The notes below the pieces were generated by a model. It saw only the letters and a list, made by a program, of their open reading frames with translations. It did no database searches and was not told the origin of the DNA. Source: Sphingomonas colocasiae (GTDB lineage Bacteria > Pseudomonadota > Alphaproteobacteria > Sphingomonadales > Sphingomonadaceae). From it: a stretch of 64,000 bases of DNA. A program made the position numbers and the translations under genes. The stretch covers positions 62,001-126,000 of the forward strand of contig NZ_JAINVV010000011.1 in NCBI RefSeq assembly GCF_019880585.1. The letters run 5' to 3'. Shown here in pieces: positions 43,732 through 52,240 of this stretch. Each line of letters starts with the position of its first letter. Positions within the stretch are counted from its first letter, which is position 1.

Positions 43732-43756
43732 AACGCTTCTCTTGTCAAACCGTTCC
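43732..43756 (-). promoter_or_regulatory. EcfG-type (general stress sigma) promoter
   Basis: On the minus strand, GGAAC (43752-43756) and CGTT (43732-43735) are separated by exactly 16 bases, the consensus for the alphaproteobacterial general stress sigma factor. The -35 box overlaps a TTCCCAA-CA-TTGGGAA dyad (43753-43768). Transcription would start near 43725, about 120 bases before the hybrid kinase ATG. Confidence 0.7.
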
Positions 43757-43787
43757 CAACATTGGGAATTTTCTGCGCGATCCGGGC

Positions 43788-45968
43788 TCAGCGATCGGCG
43801 GCGTCCGCCAGCGCAGAGGGCGGCGTGCTGCAAATATCGCGCAGTTGCGCGACATCCATTGCCTGGCCGTAGAGCCAGCCCTGAAGCCGCGTGCAGCCTG
43901 CGATGCGGGCGATCGCCGCCTGCGCCTCGGTCTCCACGCCCTCCGCCGTGATCTCCAGCCCCAGCGCGCGGGCGAGCGACACCACGGCGGAAACCAGTTC
44001 GGCGGCCTGCGCATCCTGCCCCAGCGGGCGGATGAAGTCGCGGTCGATCTTCAGCCGGTCGAAACTCAGCTGGCGCAGATAGCCGATGCTGGCGAAGCCC
44101 GTCCCGAAATCGTCGAGCGCGATGCGGATGCCCAGCGCGCGCAGCTCGGCGATCACCATGGCCGCCGCGTCGGGCCGGCGCAGCAGGTAATTCTCGGTGA
44201 TCTCCAGTTCCAGCCGGTCGGCTGGAAAGCCGGTTTCGGCGAGCACGCCGCGCACCTCGTCGGCCAGCCGCCGATCCCAGAATTGCGCGGGGGAAAGATT
44301 GACGGCGACGCTGACGTCGAGCGGCTTCGCCTCGCGGCAGGCGACGGTCAGCACATGGCGGCCGACGGCGTTGATCTGGCCGCTCATCTCCGCCAGCGGG
44401 ATGAAGATATCGGGCGGCACATCGCCATGCACCGGATGCGTCCAGCGCGACAGCGCCTCCACCGAAACCACGGCGCCGCTGCGCGCGTCGACGATCGGCT
44501 GGAACAGCACGCGGATATCGCCATTGTCGAGCGCGGCGCGCAGATCGCCTTCCATGCGCATGCGCAGATCATGGCCCCGGTCCATATGCGTCGCATAGCC
44601 GCGCCAGCAATTCTTGCCGTCGCCCTTGGCCGCGTACATGGCGACGTCGGCGCGGCGCATCAATTCGGTCTCGGTTTCCACCGCCCCCGCCGAAAAGGCG
44701 GCATGCCCGACGCTGATGCCGACGCGGACGCGATAGGCCCCCACCGAGAACAGCCGGTTGAACGCCGCGACGATCGCGTCGGCGGCGCGCTCCGCCTCGC
44801 CCGCCGGCGGATCGACCAGCAGCACCGCGAATTCGTCGCCGCCCGCGCGCGCCACCAGCCCCTGGCGCACCGCCGCGCGGATCCGGTCCGCCGCATCGCG
44901 CAACAGCGCGTCGCCCGCGCCATGGCCATAGACGTCGTTGGCGTCCTTGAATCCGTCCAGATCCATATAGAGCAGGCCGACCGCGCCGCCCTCGGCCAGC
45001 GCGTCGCGGATATGCGCGACCAGCGCGCGCCGGTTGGGCAGGCCGGTCAGCGTATCGTGATTGGCATGGTGGCGCGCGCGCGCCTCGCTCTGGCGCAGCG
45101 CCTCGATCGTGCGGCCGCCGCGCCGGACGATGAAGCCCGCCATCAGCAAGGCCAGCGCCGCCACCGCCAGGAACGCGGGGAACACCGCGCGCCGCAGCGC
45201 AGCGCCCGGCCGCGCGGGTGTCCAGGCCAGCCAGCCCACCGCCCCGCCGTCGCTGCCCGGCAACGCCACCGCCGCGAGCTTGCCCGCGGGCCGGCGGGCA
45301 TGAAGGGCAAGGCCGCTCAACTGTTCCTGCTCGCCGATCGCGCGCGCGAAGGCGTCGTCCACCGGCCGCGCGATCACCAGCATATGCGTTGGCCCCGGCG
45401 GCAGCACGACCTTTCGGGTGAGCGGGATGATCGCGCCGACGGCATAGAGCATCACCGTGCCGTCGTCCGCCCGGCTATATCCTCCGGCGAGCGGCCGGCC
45501 GTCCACCGGCATGCGCCGCACATCGGCGAGCGACTTGCGGAATTGCGGCCCCAGCGCCGACAGCGCATTCGCCTCCACGCGCTTGCCGCCGTGAAAGCCG
45601 TAGATGGTCCGATCGCGGCCATCGAGCACGAAGATATGCTCGTAACCCTGGCTTGCGGACAGATAGGCGCCCAGATTGTCCGCGAGCCATTCGGCATCGA
45701 GCGTGAAGACGATGTTCCGCATCGCCTCATCCCATTTGGCGTAATCCTCCAGATCGCGCCGCGTCATCGCGGCCGCCGCCTCCAGCGCCCCCGCCGCCGC
45801 CGCGCGCTCCTGATTGAGCTGCAGTTCGTTCTGCGTGCTGGTGGTGCGGTAAAGCAGCAGCAGGATGCAGCCGAAACAGGTGACCAGCAGCAACAGCACC
45901 GGCCAAAGATATTGCGCGGGCACATGACGCATCAGGCGCTGGACGGAGCGAAGATCGGAACCAGCCAT
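43788..45968 (-). CDS. CHASE4-GGDEF-EAL cyclic-di-GMP protein
   Basis: This 726-residue inner-membrane protein has two helices (about residues 18-40 and 265-285) bracketing a periplasmic CHASE4-like sensor (WDEAMRNIVFTLDAEWLADN). The cytoplasmic GGDEF domain has an intact RAGGDEFAVLL active site. The EAL domain has intact VEALSRW, ITEN, ALDDFGTGFAS, KIDRDFI and ITAEGVETEAQ motifs. Both diguanylate cyclase and phosphodiesterase activity are therefore possible. It is a separate unit upstream of the kinase operon. A perfect GATTCTAGAATC palindrome (45975-45986) sits six bases before the start codon. Confidence 0.93.
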   Translation of the reverse strand: MAGSDLRSVQRLMRHVPAQYLWPVLLLLVTCFGCILLLLYRTTSTQNELQLNQERAAAAGALEAAAAMTRRDLEDYAKWDEAMRNIVFTLDAEWLADNLGAYLSASQGYEHIFVLDGRDRTIYGFHGGKRVEANALSALGPQFRKSLADVRRMPVDGRPLAGGYSRADDGTVMLYAVGAIIPLTRKVVLPPGPTHMLVIARPVDDAFARAIGEQEQLSGLALHARRPAGKLAAVALPGSDGGAVGWLAWTPARPGAALRRAVFPAFLAVAALALLMAGFIVRRGGRTIEALRQSEARARHHANHDTLTGLPNRRALVAHIRDALAEGGAVGLLYMDLDGFKDANDVYGHGAGDALLRDAADRIRAAVRQGLVARAGGDEFAVLLVDPPAGEAERAADAIVAAFNRLFSVGAYRVRVGISVGHAAFSAGAVETETELMRRADVAMYAAKGDGKNCWRGYATHMDRGHDLRMRMEGDLRAALDNGDIRVLFQPIVDARSGAVVSVEALSRWTHPVHGDVPPDIFIPLAEMSGQINAVGRHVLTVACREAKPLDVSVAVNLSPAQFWDRRLADEVRGVLAETGFPADRLELEITENYLLRRPDAAAMVIAELRALGIRIALDDFGTGFASIGYLRQLSFDRLKIDRDFIRPLGQDAQAAELVSAVVSLARALGLEITAEGVETEAQAAIARIAGCTRLQGWLYGQAMDVAQLRDICSTPPSALADAADR

Positions 45969-45974
45969 CGCCCC

Positions 45975-45986
45975 GATTCTAGAATC
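45975..45986. promoter_or_regulatory. Perfect 12-bp palindrome at the start of the GGDEF-EAL gene
   Basis: GATTCTAGAATC lies six bases upstream of the ATG, where the ribosome binding site would be. It could be an operator or an mRNA element limiting translation. The rest of the 242-bp gap up to the divergent gene at 46211 shows no gene. Confidence 0.3.
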
Positions 45987-46210
45987 CGGAGCTTTAAGAT
46001 TGGCTTAGCCGGTCATTGCGCCCCCGGTACGGCCGGCGGGAGAACGGCCGATATCCGGGCCGACGGGATGGACGGCCATGTCCTTAAGGGGGCGGCAATC
46101 GCCCGCCGGAAGCGGACCACGGCATGGCCGAATTGTCGCTTGACCGCGATCTGGGGCCGTTCGATGAGTCCGGCGGACAGCGATTGCGTCCGCCGGAGGG
46201 GGAAAGATCG

Positions 46211-46666
46211 ATGACCAGCCTGCCACCCGAATCCGCGGCGCCCGTCCGGCGATCGGTCAACCCATGGCTTGTGCTGATCTGCCTGTTGCCCGTGCTGTTC
46301 GCGATCCAGAACGCCTTGATCGTGCGTGCGGCGATCGGCGCGCTGGCCGCGTTTGGCGCATCCGCCACCGAATTCTGGATCTATCTGGCGCTCGGCCTGA
46401 TGCAATTGGCCATCGCCGTCCTGCTGATCGCCAATGTGCGGAAAGGCTATGCGATAACGGCGCTGGTCATCTGCCTCGCCTATTGCGGCGTCGTCGCTCC
46501 GCATCTCTACGGTCTGATTGGGGTGGCCCAGGGCGGGCCGGCCTATTCCACGCCGGTCGGTCGGCTCCTGAGCACCACCTCGCTGCTTTCGATCGCCGCC
46601 ATCGTCTATCTGCTGCGCTCGAAGCGGATCGAGGCGGTCTATGGAACCGATTTCCGCAGCCGCTGA
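46211..46666 (+). CDS. Small four-helix membrane protein, function unknown
   Basis: This 151-residue integral membrane protein has four hydrophobic helices: about residues 19-40 (WLVLICLLPVLFAIQNALIV), 52-78, 84-105 and 120-142. It has short loops and a basic C-terminal tail (RSKRIEAVYGTDFRSR). I do not recognise a family. The ATG at 46211 is chosen because GGAGGGGGAAAG lies 5-16 bases upstream; the frame is open to an ATG at 46124 without family-like content. Confidence 0.6.
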   Translation: MTSLPPESAAPVRRSVNPWLVLICLLPVLFAIQNALIVRAAIGALAAFGASATEFWIYLALGLMQLAIAVLLIANVRKGYAITALVICLAYCGVVAPHLYGLIGVAQGGPAYSTPVGRLLSTTSLLSIAAIVYLLRSKRIEAVYGTDFRSR

Positions 46667-46694
46667 TCCGGAGCGGCGCAGGCCTTCGCCCGTT

Positions 46695-48119
46695 TCAGTT
46701 GCCGACCGACACCAGCCCCTGAAGATTGTCCATCGGCAGCAGCCCGGTCGTCACCTGCTGGCGGCGCGCGATGTTGAAGGCGACCAGCGTGTCGATCTCA
46801 TAGACGTCGATCCTGCCCTTCAGGCCGACAAGCTGGTACAGCCAGCGCCCATTGCCGCTGATCGCGAGATCGACATAGCCGTCGGCATTGGCGAGCGGGC
46901 TGGCGGCGGCGGGATCGACGGCGATGCCGCGCGCGACGATCTCGCCGCGCGCGATCGTGCCGTCGGGATTCAGGCCATGGCCCGATATCGTCGCGCCCGC
47001 CGAGGCCGCGACCCAGAAGGTCGAATAGATCGGTGAATAGACGAGGAAGCCCGCCTGGGTCGGCCCCGAAGCGACCGACGGCCCGAGCAGATAATCCTGC
47101 GAACGGGGCAGGAAACCGCCGTCGGCGGCGATCTCCCAGGTCGAGACCGAAGCGGTCTGCAGCGCACCGAACGTGGCGGAGGGAACACCGGTGGACGACA
47201 CCGTCCGCGCCTCCGCCGCGATCACGAACTGGCGGCCACCCAGGCGCCAGGTCTCGATGCCGATCGCATTGGGCAGGTGCCGCCCCGCCGCATTGCCCAA
47301 CAGCGTCGACATGCCGGTGCCCGCGGGCGTCGCGGCGAGCGTGCCGTCGGCCTGGATGCGGAAACTCGAGATTTCGGCGGCCGTGGGTTGCGGGATCTGG
47401 GGTGACGCCGCGTTCAGCGACGATGCGATCAGCCATGCGCCGTCGGGCGTCACCTCCAGATCCGCCGGGCGCGCGCGCAGGCTGAGCGAGAAGCCGGCGA
47501 TGCGCGTCAACTGGCCGGTCGCGGGGTCCAGGCGCATCGCGGTGATGTTGCCGCTCTGGTTCGGCGGCGCGGTGAAGCTGCCGTCCTCATCGGCATTGGC
47601 GACATAGACGACGCCGTTCGCATAGGCGAGGCTGACCGGCGCGGTGCCCCCGCTCGCCTCCACGTCCAGCCGCGACAGGCTGTAATCATTGTTGATGCGG
47701 AAGCTGGTGACGTCGTTGGTGCCGGCGTTGACCACCAGCAGGAAGCGATCGTCGACCGCGATGATCGAATCCTCCGCGATCAGCGAATTGAGCCGGGGCG
47801 GCGTCGACGACAGGCTTGCCCGGCCGACCCCGCCCGTCTCGTAGGCGCCGATCGGATCGAGCGTTCCGTCCGCCCTGCGGCCGAAGCCCACCACGAAATT
47901 GCCCCCGGGGCCGTTATTGTTCGTGCCCGCATAAACCGCGCCGACATGGGTGACGGGCGGCGGCGGTGGTGGTGGTGGCGGCGGTGGCGGCGTCGGGGTC
48001 CCCGGCGAGACGATGGTGCCGCCCCCGCCCGCCGGCGTGCCGTCGCCGCCGCAAGCGGCCAGCAGCAGCGTGATCGCCAGCGCCGCCGCCGGCATGATCG
48101 GGATCGCATCGCGTTGCAT
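46695..48119 (-). CDS. Beta-propeller lipoprotein (YncE/lactonase-like)
   Basis: This 474-residue lipoprotein has a signal peptide with lipobox LLLAAC, cleaved before the Cys. A linker with twelve consecutive prolines follows, then a domain of repeated blades like those of 6-phosphogluconolactonase/YncE propellers (VYAGTNNNGPGGNFVVGFGR; SIIAVDDRFLLVVNAGTNDV; LAYANGVVYVANADEDGSFT; YVDLAISGNGRWLYQL). The function may be binding or scaffolding outside the inner membrane. The ATG at 48119 with GGGGGT upstream is preferred over one at 48131. The proline run is encoded by a near-perfect trinucleotide tract. Confidence 0.8.
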   Translation of the reverse strand: MQRDAIPIMPAAALAITLLLAACGGDGTPAGGGGTIVSPGTPTPPPPPPPPPPPPVTHVGAVYAGTNNNGPGGNFVVGFGRRADGTLDPIGAYETGGVGRASLSSTPPRLNSLIAEDSIIAVDDRFLLVVNAGTNDVTSFRINNDYSLSRLDVEASGGTAPVSLAYANGVVYVANADEDGSFTAPPNQSGNITAMRLDPATGQLTRIAGFSLSLRARPADLEVTPDGAWLIASSLNAASPQIPQPTAAEISSFRIQADGTLAATPAGTGMSTLLGNAAGRHLPNAIGIETWRLGGRQFVIAAEARTVSSTGVPSATFGALQTASVSTWEIAADGGFLPRSQDYLLGPSVASGPTQAGFLVYSPIYSTFWVAASAGATISGHGLNPDGTIARGEIVARGIAVDPAAASPLANADGYVDLAISGNGRWLYQLVGLKGRIDVYEIDTLVAFNIARRQQVTTGLLPMDNLQGLVSVGN

Positions 48120-48267
48120 GGGCACCCCCAATGGCCTGGTGGATCGGCGCTCGGCCGCATCCGCTTCTGGCGGATATGATCCGCCGGCTTTGCCCCTGTC
48201 TTGTCAGCGCGGCGGGTGTGCGGCCATGATGGAGAACCGATGATTCCATGATGGACGGAAGGAACGG

Positions 48268-49689
48268 GTGACCGCGCCGCTCAATCCGAACAATCTGATG
48301 CCGTTGCCCGATTTCTCGCTCGGCGGCGCCACGATCAGTCCGTCGACGCGCAATATCAGCGGGCCGGCGGGCAGGATCGCGGTCGAACCCAGGATGATGC
48401 AGGTGCTGATCGCGATGGCGGAGGTTCCCGGCGGCCTGGTCACGCGCGAAAGCCTGCTGGAGCGCTGCTGGGGTGGCGCCGTCGTCGGCGACGACAGCCT
48501 CAACCGCGCCGTCGCCGGGCTGCGCCGCGCGCTGGGCGAGGCGGTGGGCGAAGCGGTGCGGATCGAGACGATCTCGGGCGCAGGCTACAGGCTGACCGTC
48601 GCGGAGGTCGCGCGCGACAGCGCCGACGATGCCGGAGACCGCGCGATCGATAGCGGCTGGCAATCCTGGAAGCTCGGCCTGCCGGTCGTCGACGACGAAG
48701 CGATCGCGCGGCTGCGCGCGGCGGCGGCCGCGCAACCGGGGCGCGCCGATGTGCCCGGCATGCTCGCCCTGGTGCTGCGCAATGCCGCCGAATATGCCGA
48801 TCTGGCGCAATGCCCGGCGCTGGTGCGCGAATGCGAACTCGCTGCCGCACAGGCGCTGGCCCGCGATCCCCGCCAGATCCATGCGCGCGCGGCGCTGATC
48901 GGCCTGCCGCCGCTTTATGGCGACTGGACGGCGCGCCGCGCCGGGCTGTGCGCCGCACTCGCCGAAAATCCCGACAATTTCGCGGCGGAGCATGATCTGT
49001 GCATGCTCGAAATGGCGACGGGGCGGCCATCGGTCGCGGCGGCGATCAGCAGCCGGCTGATGGCGATCGATCCGCTCACCGCGACGCTGCATTACAAGCA
49101 GGTCTACCAGCTCTGGTCCGTCGGCGACCTGGCGGGCATGGACCGGATCGGCGATCGCGGCATGCAGCTATGGCCGCGCCATCCCGCGATCTGGCTGGCG
49201 CGCCTGTGGAGCCTGGCCTTTACCGGGCGCGTGCGCCAGGCGATTCAGCAACTGCGCGAAAGCGAAGCCCGGCCCGATCTGCCGCAGCCCGCGATCGAAA
49301 CCTTCGCGATCACGCTCGACGCACTGGCCGATCGCGATGATCGGACGCGGCATGCCCGTGCGGTCGAACGCAATCTGCGCGCCGCCGAACTCGGCCCCGC
49401 GCAAAGCCTTGCCGCGACGATCCATCTTTCCGGTCTCGGCGAAGCCGAGGCCGCGCTCAGCGTGGCCGAGGGTTATTTCCTCCGGCGCGGCACCGTCAGC
49501 GTCGGCGTCTACAAGACGGTGTCCGATCCGTCGGTGACGGACCAGCATCGCCGCGTCACCCAGATGCTGTTCCTGCCGGTGTGCGCGCCCCTGCGCGCTC
49601 ATCCGCATTTCGCGCGCCTGTGCGCCGATATGGGGCTCTCCGCCTATTGGGAAAGCGCGGGCATCGCACCCGATTTCCTCGATCGATAA
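48268..49689 (+). CDS. Winged-helix (OmpR/CadC-type) regulator with helical repeat domain
   Basis: This 473-residue protein has an N-terminal OmpR-type winged helix (about residues 15-110: LIAMAEVPGGLVTRESLLER, then VGDDSLNRAVAGLRRALGEA and ETISGAGYRLT). The rest is a TPR-like helical domain (LVRECELAAAQALARDPRQI; IQQLRESEARPDL). There is no receiver domain, and no membrane helix as in CadC. Such proteins are one-component regulators with a sensor or interaction repeat domain. The start is a GTG with AAGGAA 5-10 bases upstream. It is divergent from the propeller lipoprotein gene, which is the nearest candidate target. Confidence 0.8.
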   Translation: MTAPLNPNNLMPLPDFSLGGATISPSTRNISGPAGRIAVEPRMMQVLIAMAEVPGGLVTRESLLERCWGGAVVGDDSLNRAVAGLRRALGEAVGEAVRIETISGAGYRLTVAEVARDSADDAGDRAIDSGWQSWKLGLPVVDDEAIARLRAAAAAQPGRADVPGMLALVLRNAAEYADLAQCPALVRECELAAAQALARDPRQIHARAALIGLPPLYGDWTARRAGLCAALAENPDNFAAEHDLCMLEMATGRPSVAAAISSRLMAIDPLTATLHYKQVYQLWSVGDLAGMDRIGDRGMQLWPRHPAIWLARLWSLAFTGRVRQAIQQLRESEARPDLPQPAIETFAITLDALADRDDRTRHARAVERNLRAAELGPAQSLAATIHLSGLGEAEAALSVAEGYFLRRGTVSVGVYKTVSDPSVTDQHRRVTQMLFLPVCAPLRAHPHFARLCADMGLSAYWESAGIAPDFLDR

Positions 49690-49744
49690 GGCCCGCCGCA
49701 TCGGCGCGATTCACAATCCGCGCGCCAGCCTGTAGGGCGCCCAT

Positions 49745-50038
49745 ATGGGCGAACGCCTGTTCACGATGGTCTGCGAATATCGCGGCGGCACCTATATCGC
49801 GCAGGTGCGGGCGGTGGATCCGCGCGGGGCGATCGCGGCCTGGGCGGTGCTCCTTCGCACGGATCGCCCCGTGCCGCGTTCATCGGCCCATCTGGCGCGC
49901 GCGGTTTCGGCCAATATCGCGCGCGGCGATCGCCCCGTCGCCATGGACGGGCTCTCCGGCGTCTGGTGCTTCACGGCGCTGTGCGGCGGCGACCTGATGA
50001 TCCTGGACATCGTGGATTCGGTGCCCACGCCCGGATGA
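49745..50038 (+). CDS. Hypothetical protein
   Basis: This 97-residue soluble protein begins RLFTMVCEYRGGTYIAQVRA, a beta-hairpin-like start, followed by helix DPRGAIAAWAVLL and a C-terminal LCGGDLMILDIVDSVP strand. It has two cysteines and no signal or membrane segment. I do not recognise a family, but the composition and codon use are like real genes nearby. It lies 55 bases after the regulator and may be co-transcribed. Confidence 0.55.
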   Translation: MGERLFTMVCEYRGGTYIAQVRAVDPRGAIAAWAVLLRTDRPVPRSSAHLARAVSANIARGDRPVAMDGLSGVWCFTALCGGDLMILDIVDSVPTPG

Positions 50039-50087
50039 CGGCGTCACGCTCGCGGGTGCGGCCATTAATGCCGGGCCGATGGACCGG

Positions 50088-50573
50088 TCACCGCCCATCC
50101 TTCGGCGCGGCGGCAGCGTCGGCCGCCTCTTCCAGCTCTTCCAGCAGCTTCGCCGCTTCCGGATCGTCCCCGGCAAGCCGATAGATCATGCCGCCGTTCC
50201 AGCGCCCGATCCCTTCCCCGCACAGGCCATTCTCCGCGCAGCCGAGCACATCGTCCATCTGCCCGCGGATCCTGCGCACCATCGCGCATCCGGCCTTGGG
50301 ATCGACTTCCAATATGACGACAGGTTGCGGCTCCATCACCTTGATACGGGCCAGATAATCATCCAGCGTCTCGCGAGAGATCGCCGCGCGATTCCAGCGC
50401 AACGAACCATCGCCCCGGATGCGGAGATGATTGAGGTCGACGTGATGCCAGCCGAAACCGGGCCTTTGCCATCCCGGCAGCGGCGTGTGGCACGACGCCG
50501 CATAACGCTCCTCCGGCGCGGCGGCGCCGAGCAGCAACAGGCAGGCGATGGGCGGAGCGAAGCGGAACATCAT
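50088..50573 (-). CDS. Small exported hypothetical protein
   Basis: This 161-residue protein has a short signal-like N-terminus (MFRFAPPIACLLLLGAAAP). Its domain includes SCHTPLPGWQRPGFGWHHVD, then a helix (LDDYLARIKVME) and a strand (PVVILEVDPKAGCAMVRRIR) whose order recalls ExbD-type periplasmic domains. The resemblance is too weak to name it. Four cysteines in the mature part could form disulphides. The C-terminus is acidic, then alanine-rich. The ATG at 50573 begins the signal; the frame is open to 50633. Confidence 0.55.
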   Translation of the reverse strand: MMFRFAPPIACLLLLGAAAPEERYAASCHTPLPGWQRPGFGWHHVDLNHLRIRGDGSLRWNRAAISRETLDDYLARIKVMEPQPVVILEVDPKAGCAMVRRIRGQMDDVLGCAENGLCGEGIGRWNGGMIYRLAGDDPEAAKLLEELEEAADAAAAPKDGR

Positions 50574-50633
50574 CGCGCGACAATCACCCGAACCGCGCAA
50601 GGACGCAATGGCGCCCTCGATGCATGCCGCCAT

Positions 50634-50830
50634 GGAAGCCGCCCATATTGGACGCGATATGAATATTATAGATTATCTATCTGATTTACCTGATGAATAT
50701 GTCCTGACAGCGACGTATCGAGCGTCCAGCCGCAACCGGCTTCTCGACGGCGCTCGAAACAGGCTTCTCGATGGCGCGCGAAGCGAACCGAGATCGCGCA
50801 CCTGCCTTGCCCGTCCGCTTCCGCGTCCCG
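50634..50830. other. Intergenic AT islet and 24-bp tandem repeat
   Basis: The 197 bp between two minus-strand genes hold an AT-rich islet (about 50657-50705). It contains a palindrome (ATAGAT-T-ATCTAT, 50668-50680) and a minus-strand TATAAT (50665-50670) that may be the -10 box of the gene starting at 50573. Next comes an imperfect direct repeat with a 24-base period (units near 50738-50758 and 50762-50782). No gene is evident. Confidence 0.4.
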
Positions 50831-51331
50831 CTACGCCAATCGCAGCTCGAGATAGGAAACGGTCTTGCCGTTGCCGAGCAGCGCCTCGCCCACCGGCGCG
50901 AAACCGAAGCCGCGATGGAACGCCTCCGATCCGGGATTGGGCGGATCGGAATTGACCTCGCACACGATCCGCACATGGCCGGCGGCGCGCGCGCTGTCGA
51001 TCAGATCCCGATACAGCAGCCGGGCCAGCCCCCGTCCCCGTGCCGCCGCCGCGGTCACCACCCGATCGACATAGATGAAATGCGAGAAACGTGACCGAAA
51101 CCATTGAAAATTCGGGCTGTCATAGTCGCCGGACTGATCGAAGGCGATCAGCATCGCGTCCGCCAGCCCCACCCGCCGCGCGACCAGCGCGCCGCCCACC
51201 AGCCGCGACAGCCCCGCCGCGTCCAGCCAGGACAGTTCCACCGCATGATCGTTGTTGAGCGTCAGCAACGCATCGCGCAGCTCGGCGGACATATCGAGAT
51301 CGGCGGCGGTCAGGGGCAGGATCATCATCAT
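50831..51331 (-). CDS. GNAT-family N-acetyltransferase
   Basis: This 166-residue GNAT enzyme has an N-terminal LPLTAADLDMSAELRDALLT with the subgroup stretch LNNDHAVELSWLD. The YVDRVVTAAAARGRGLARLL acetyl-CoA binding motif (R-G-x-G) follows, then VCEVNSDPPNPGSEAFHRGFGF and the usual closing strand KTVSYLELRL. The EVNxxPPNPxSxxFH pattern recalls a subgroup of GNATs acting on amino acids or small amines, but the substrate is unknown. Three consecutive ATGs make the exact start uncertain by a few codons. Confidence 0.85.
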   Translation of the reverse strand: MMMILPLTAADLDMSAELRDALLTLNNDHAVELSWLDAAGLSRLVGGALVARRVGLADAMLIAFDQSGDYDSPNFQWFRSRFSHFIYVDRVVTAAAARGRGLARLLYRDLIDSARAAGHVRIVCEVNSDPPNPGSEAFHRGFGFAPVGEALLGNGKTVSYLELRLA

Positions 51332-51594
51332 CCGCTAGGCCAACATGCCCGACCTGCCAAGCCATGCTGTCGCCTTGCGCACATCGTCCCCTTTCGAAAC
51401 CGGGTCCGATTGTGCCCCGGCATCGCGGCCGACGGAAGCTGACAATAATTCCATTATAAACAATATCTTAAAAAAAAACGCCGTCATGCCGCCAACCAAC
51501 TGCGCCGCCTTGGCGATCGACCGTGGAAACCTTGGGCCTTCTCCGGGGGTTTGCATGCGATGGGTGCCGTGGGGGGCGAGGAAGGAGAGAGAGA

Positions 51595-52212
51595 ATGAAC
51601 AGGATCCATCCGCTGATGGCGACGCTGCTTGCCGGCACCGTGCTTGCGGCGTGCGGCGACGCCGGTGAACGGCGCGCGGAAAATGCCGCCGATGCGCTGG
51701 AGAACAAGGTGGAAGCCTATGAGGACCGGATCGAGAATGCCGCCGACAATGCGGCGATCGCGGTCATCCCCACCCCCGCCCCGCAGGATTTCGTCAACCG
51801 CGCGGCGCGCGGCGACGCGTTCGAGATCGCCGCCGCGCGGCTGGCCGCGAAGAACGCCGCATCCGCCGAGGTGAAGGCCTTCGCCCAGGCGATGATCAAG
51901 GCGCACACCGAATCCACCGCGAAGCTGAAGGCCGCCGCCGCCAAGGCCAGCCCCGCGATCGTCGCGGATGCGACGCTGTCCCGCGACCAGAATGAGGATC
52001 TGGCCGAGTTGGGCCGCAAGACCGGCGCCGCCTTCGACGAGGATTATATGGACGGGCAGGTCGACGCGCATGAGGATGCGCTGAAGCTGATGCGCAATTT
52101 CGCCGCCGACGGCGCCGATGCCGGGCTGAAGACGGCGGCGGGCGAAATCGCGCCCGTGGTGGAGGGCCATTTGAAGATGGCGCGCGATCTGGAAGCGAAG
52201 GTCGATCGCTAG
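51595..52212 (+). CDS. DUF4142 lipoprotein
   Basis: This 205-residue protein has a lipoprotein signal (MATLLAGTVLAAC, Cys near residue 19). A charged helical linker (ENAADALENKVEAYEDRIEN) leads to a DUF4142 helical domain: DFVNRAARGDAFEIAAARLA, KAFAQAMIKAHTESTAKLKA and DAHEDALKLMRNFA. The ferritin-like four-helix family has paired His and acidic residues in KAHTES and DAHEDA that might bind metal. It is often linked to envelope stress. GAAGGAGAGAGA precedes the ATG, and an AT-rich patch lies 100-150 bases upstream. Confidence 0.85.
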   Translation: MNRIHPLMATLLAGTVLAACGDAGERRAENAADALENKVEAYEDRIENAADNAAIAVIPTPAPQDFVNRAARGDAFEIAAARLAAKNAASAEVKAFAQAMIKAHTESTAKLKAAAAKASPAIVADATLSRDQNEDLAELGRKTGAAFDEDYMDGQVDAHEDALKLMRNFAADGADAGLKTAAGEIAPVVEGHLKMARDLEAKVDR

Positions 52213-52240
52213 GGCCCGAACCGGCTTTTCCGGCGGCCTG

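Noticed and set aside
40672-43872. 1066-codon plus-strand frame opposite the hybrid kinase
   Set aside because: The kinase on the other strand has every catalytic motif. The antisense frame is rich in Arg, Gln and His without structure.
47950-47990. GGT/GGC trinucleotide tract as a possible microsatellite or CRISPR-like repeat
   Set aside because: It encodes the twelve-proline linker of a lipoprotein on the minus strand. There are no spacers.
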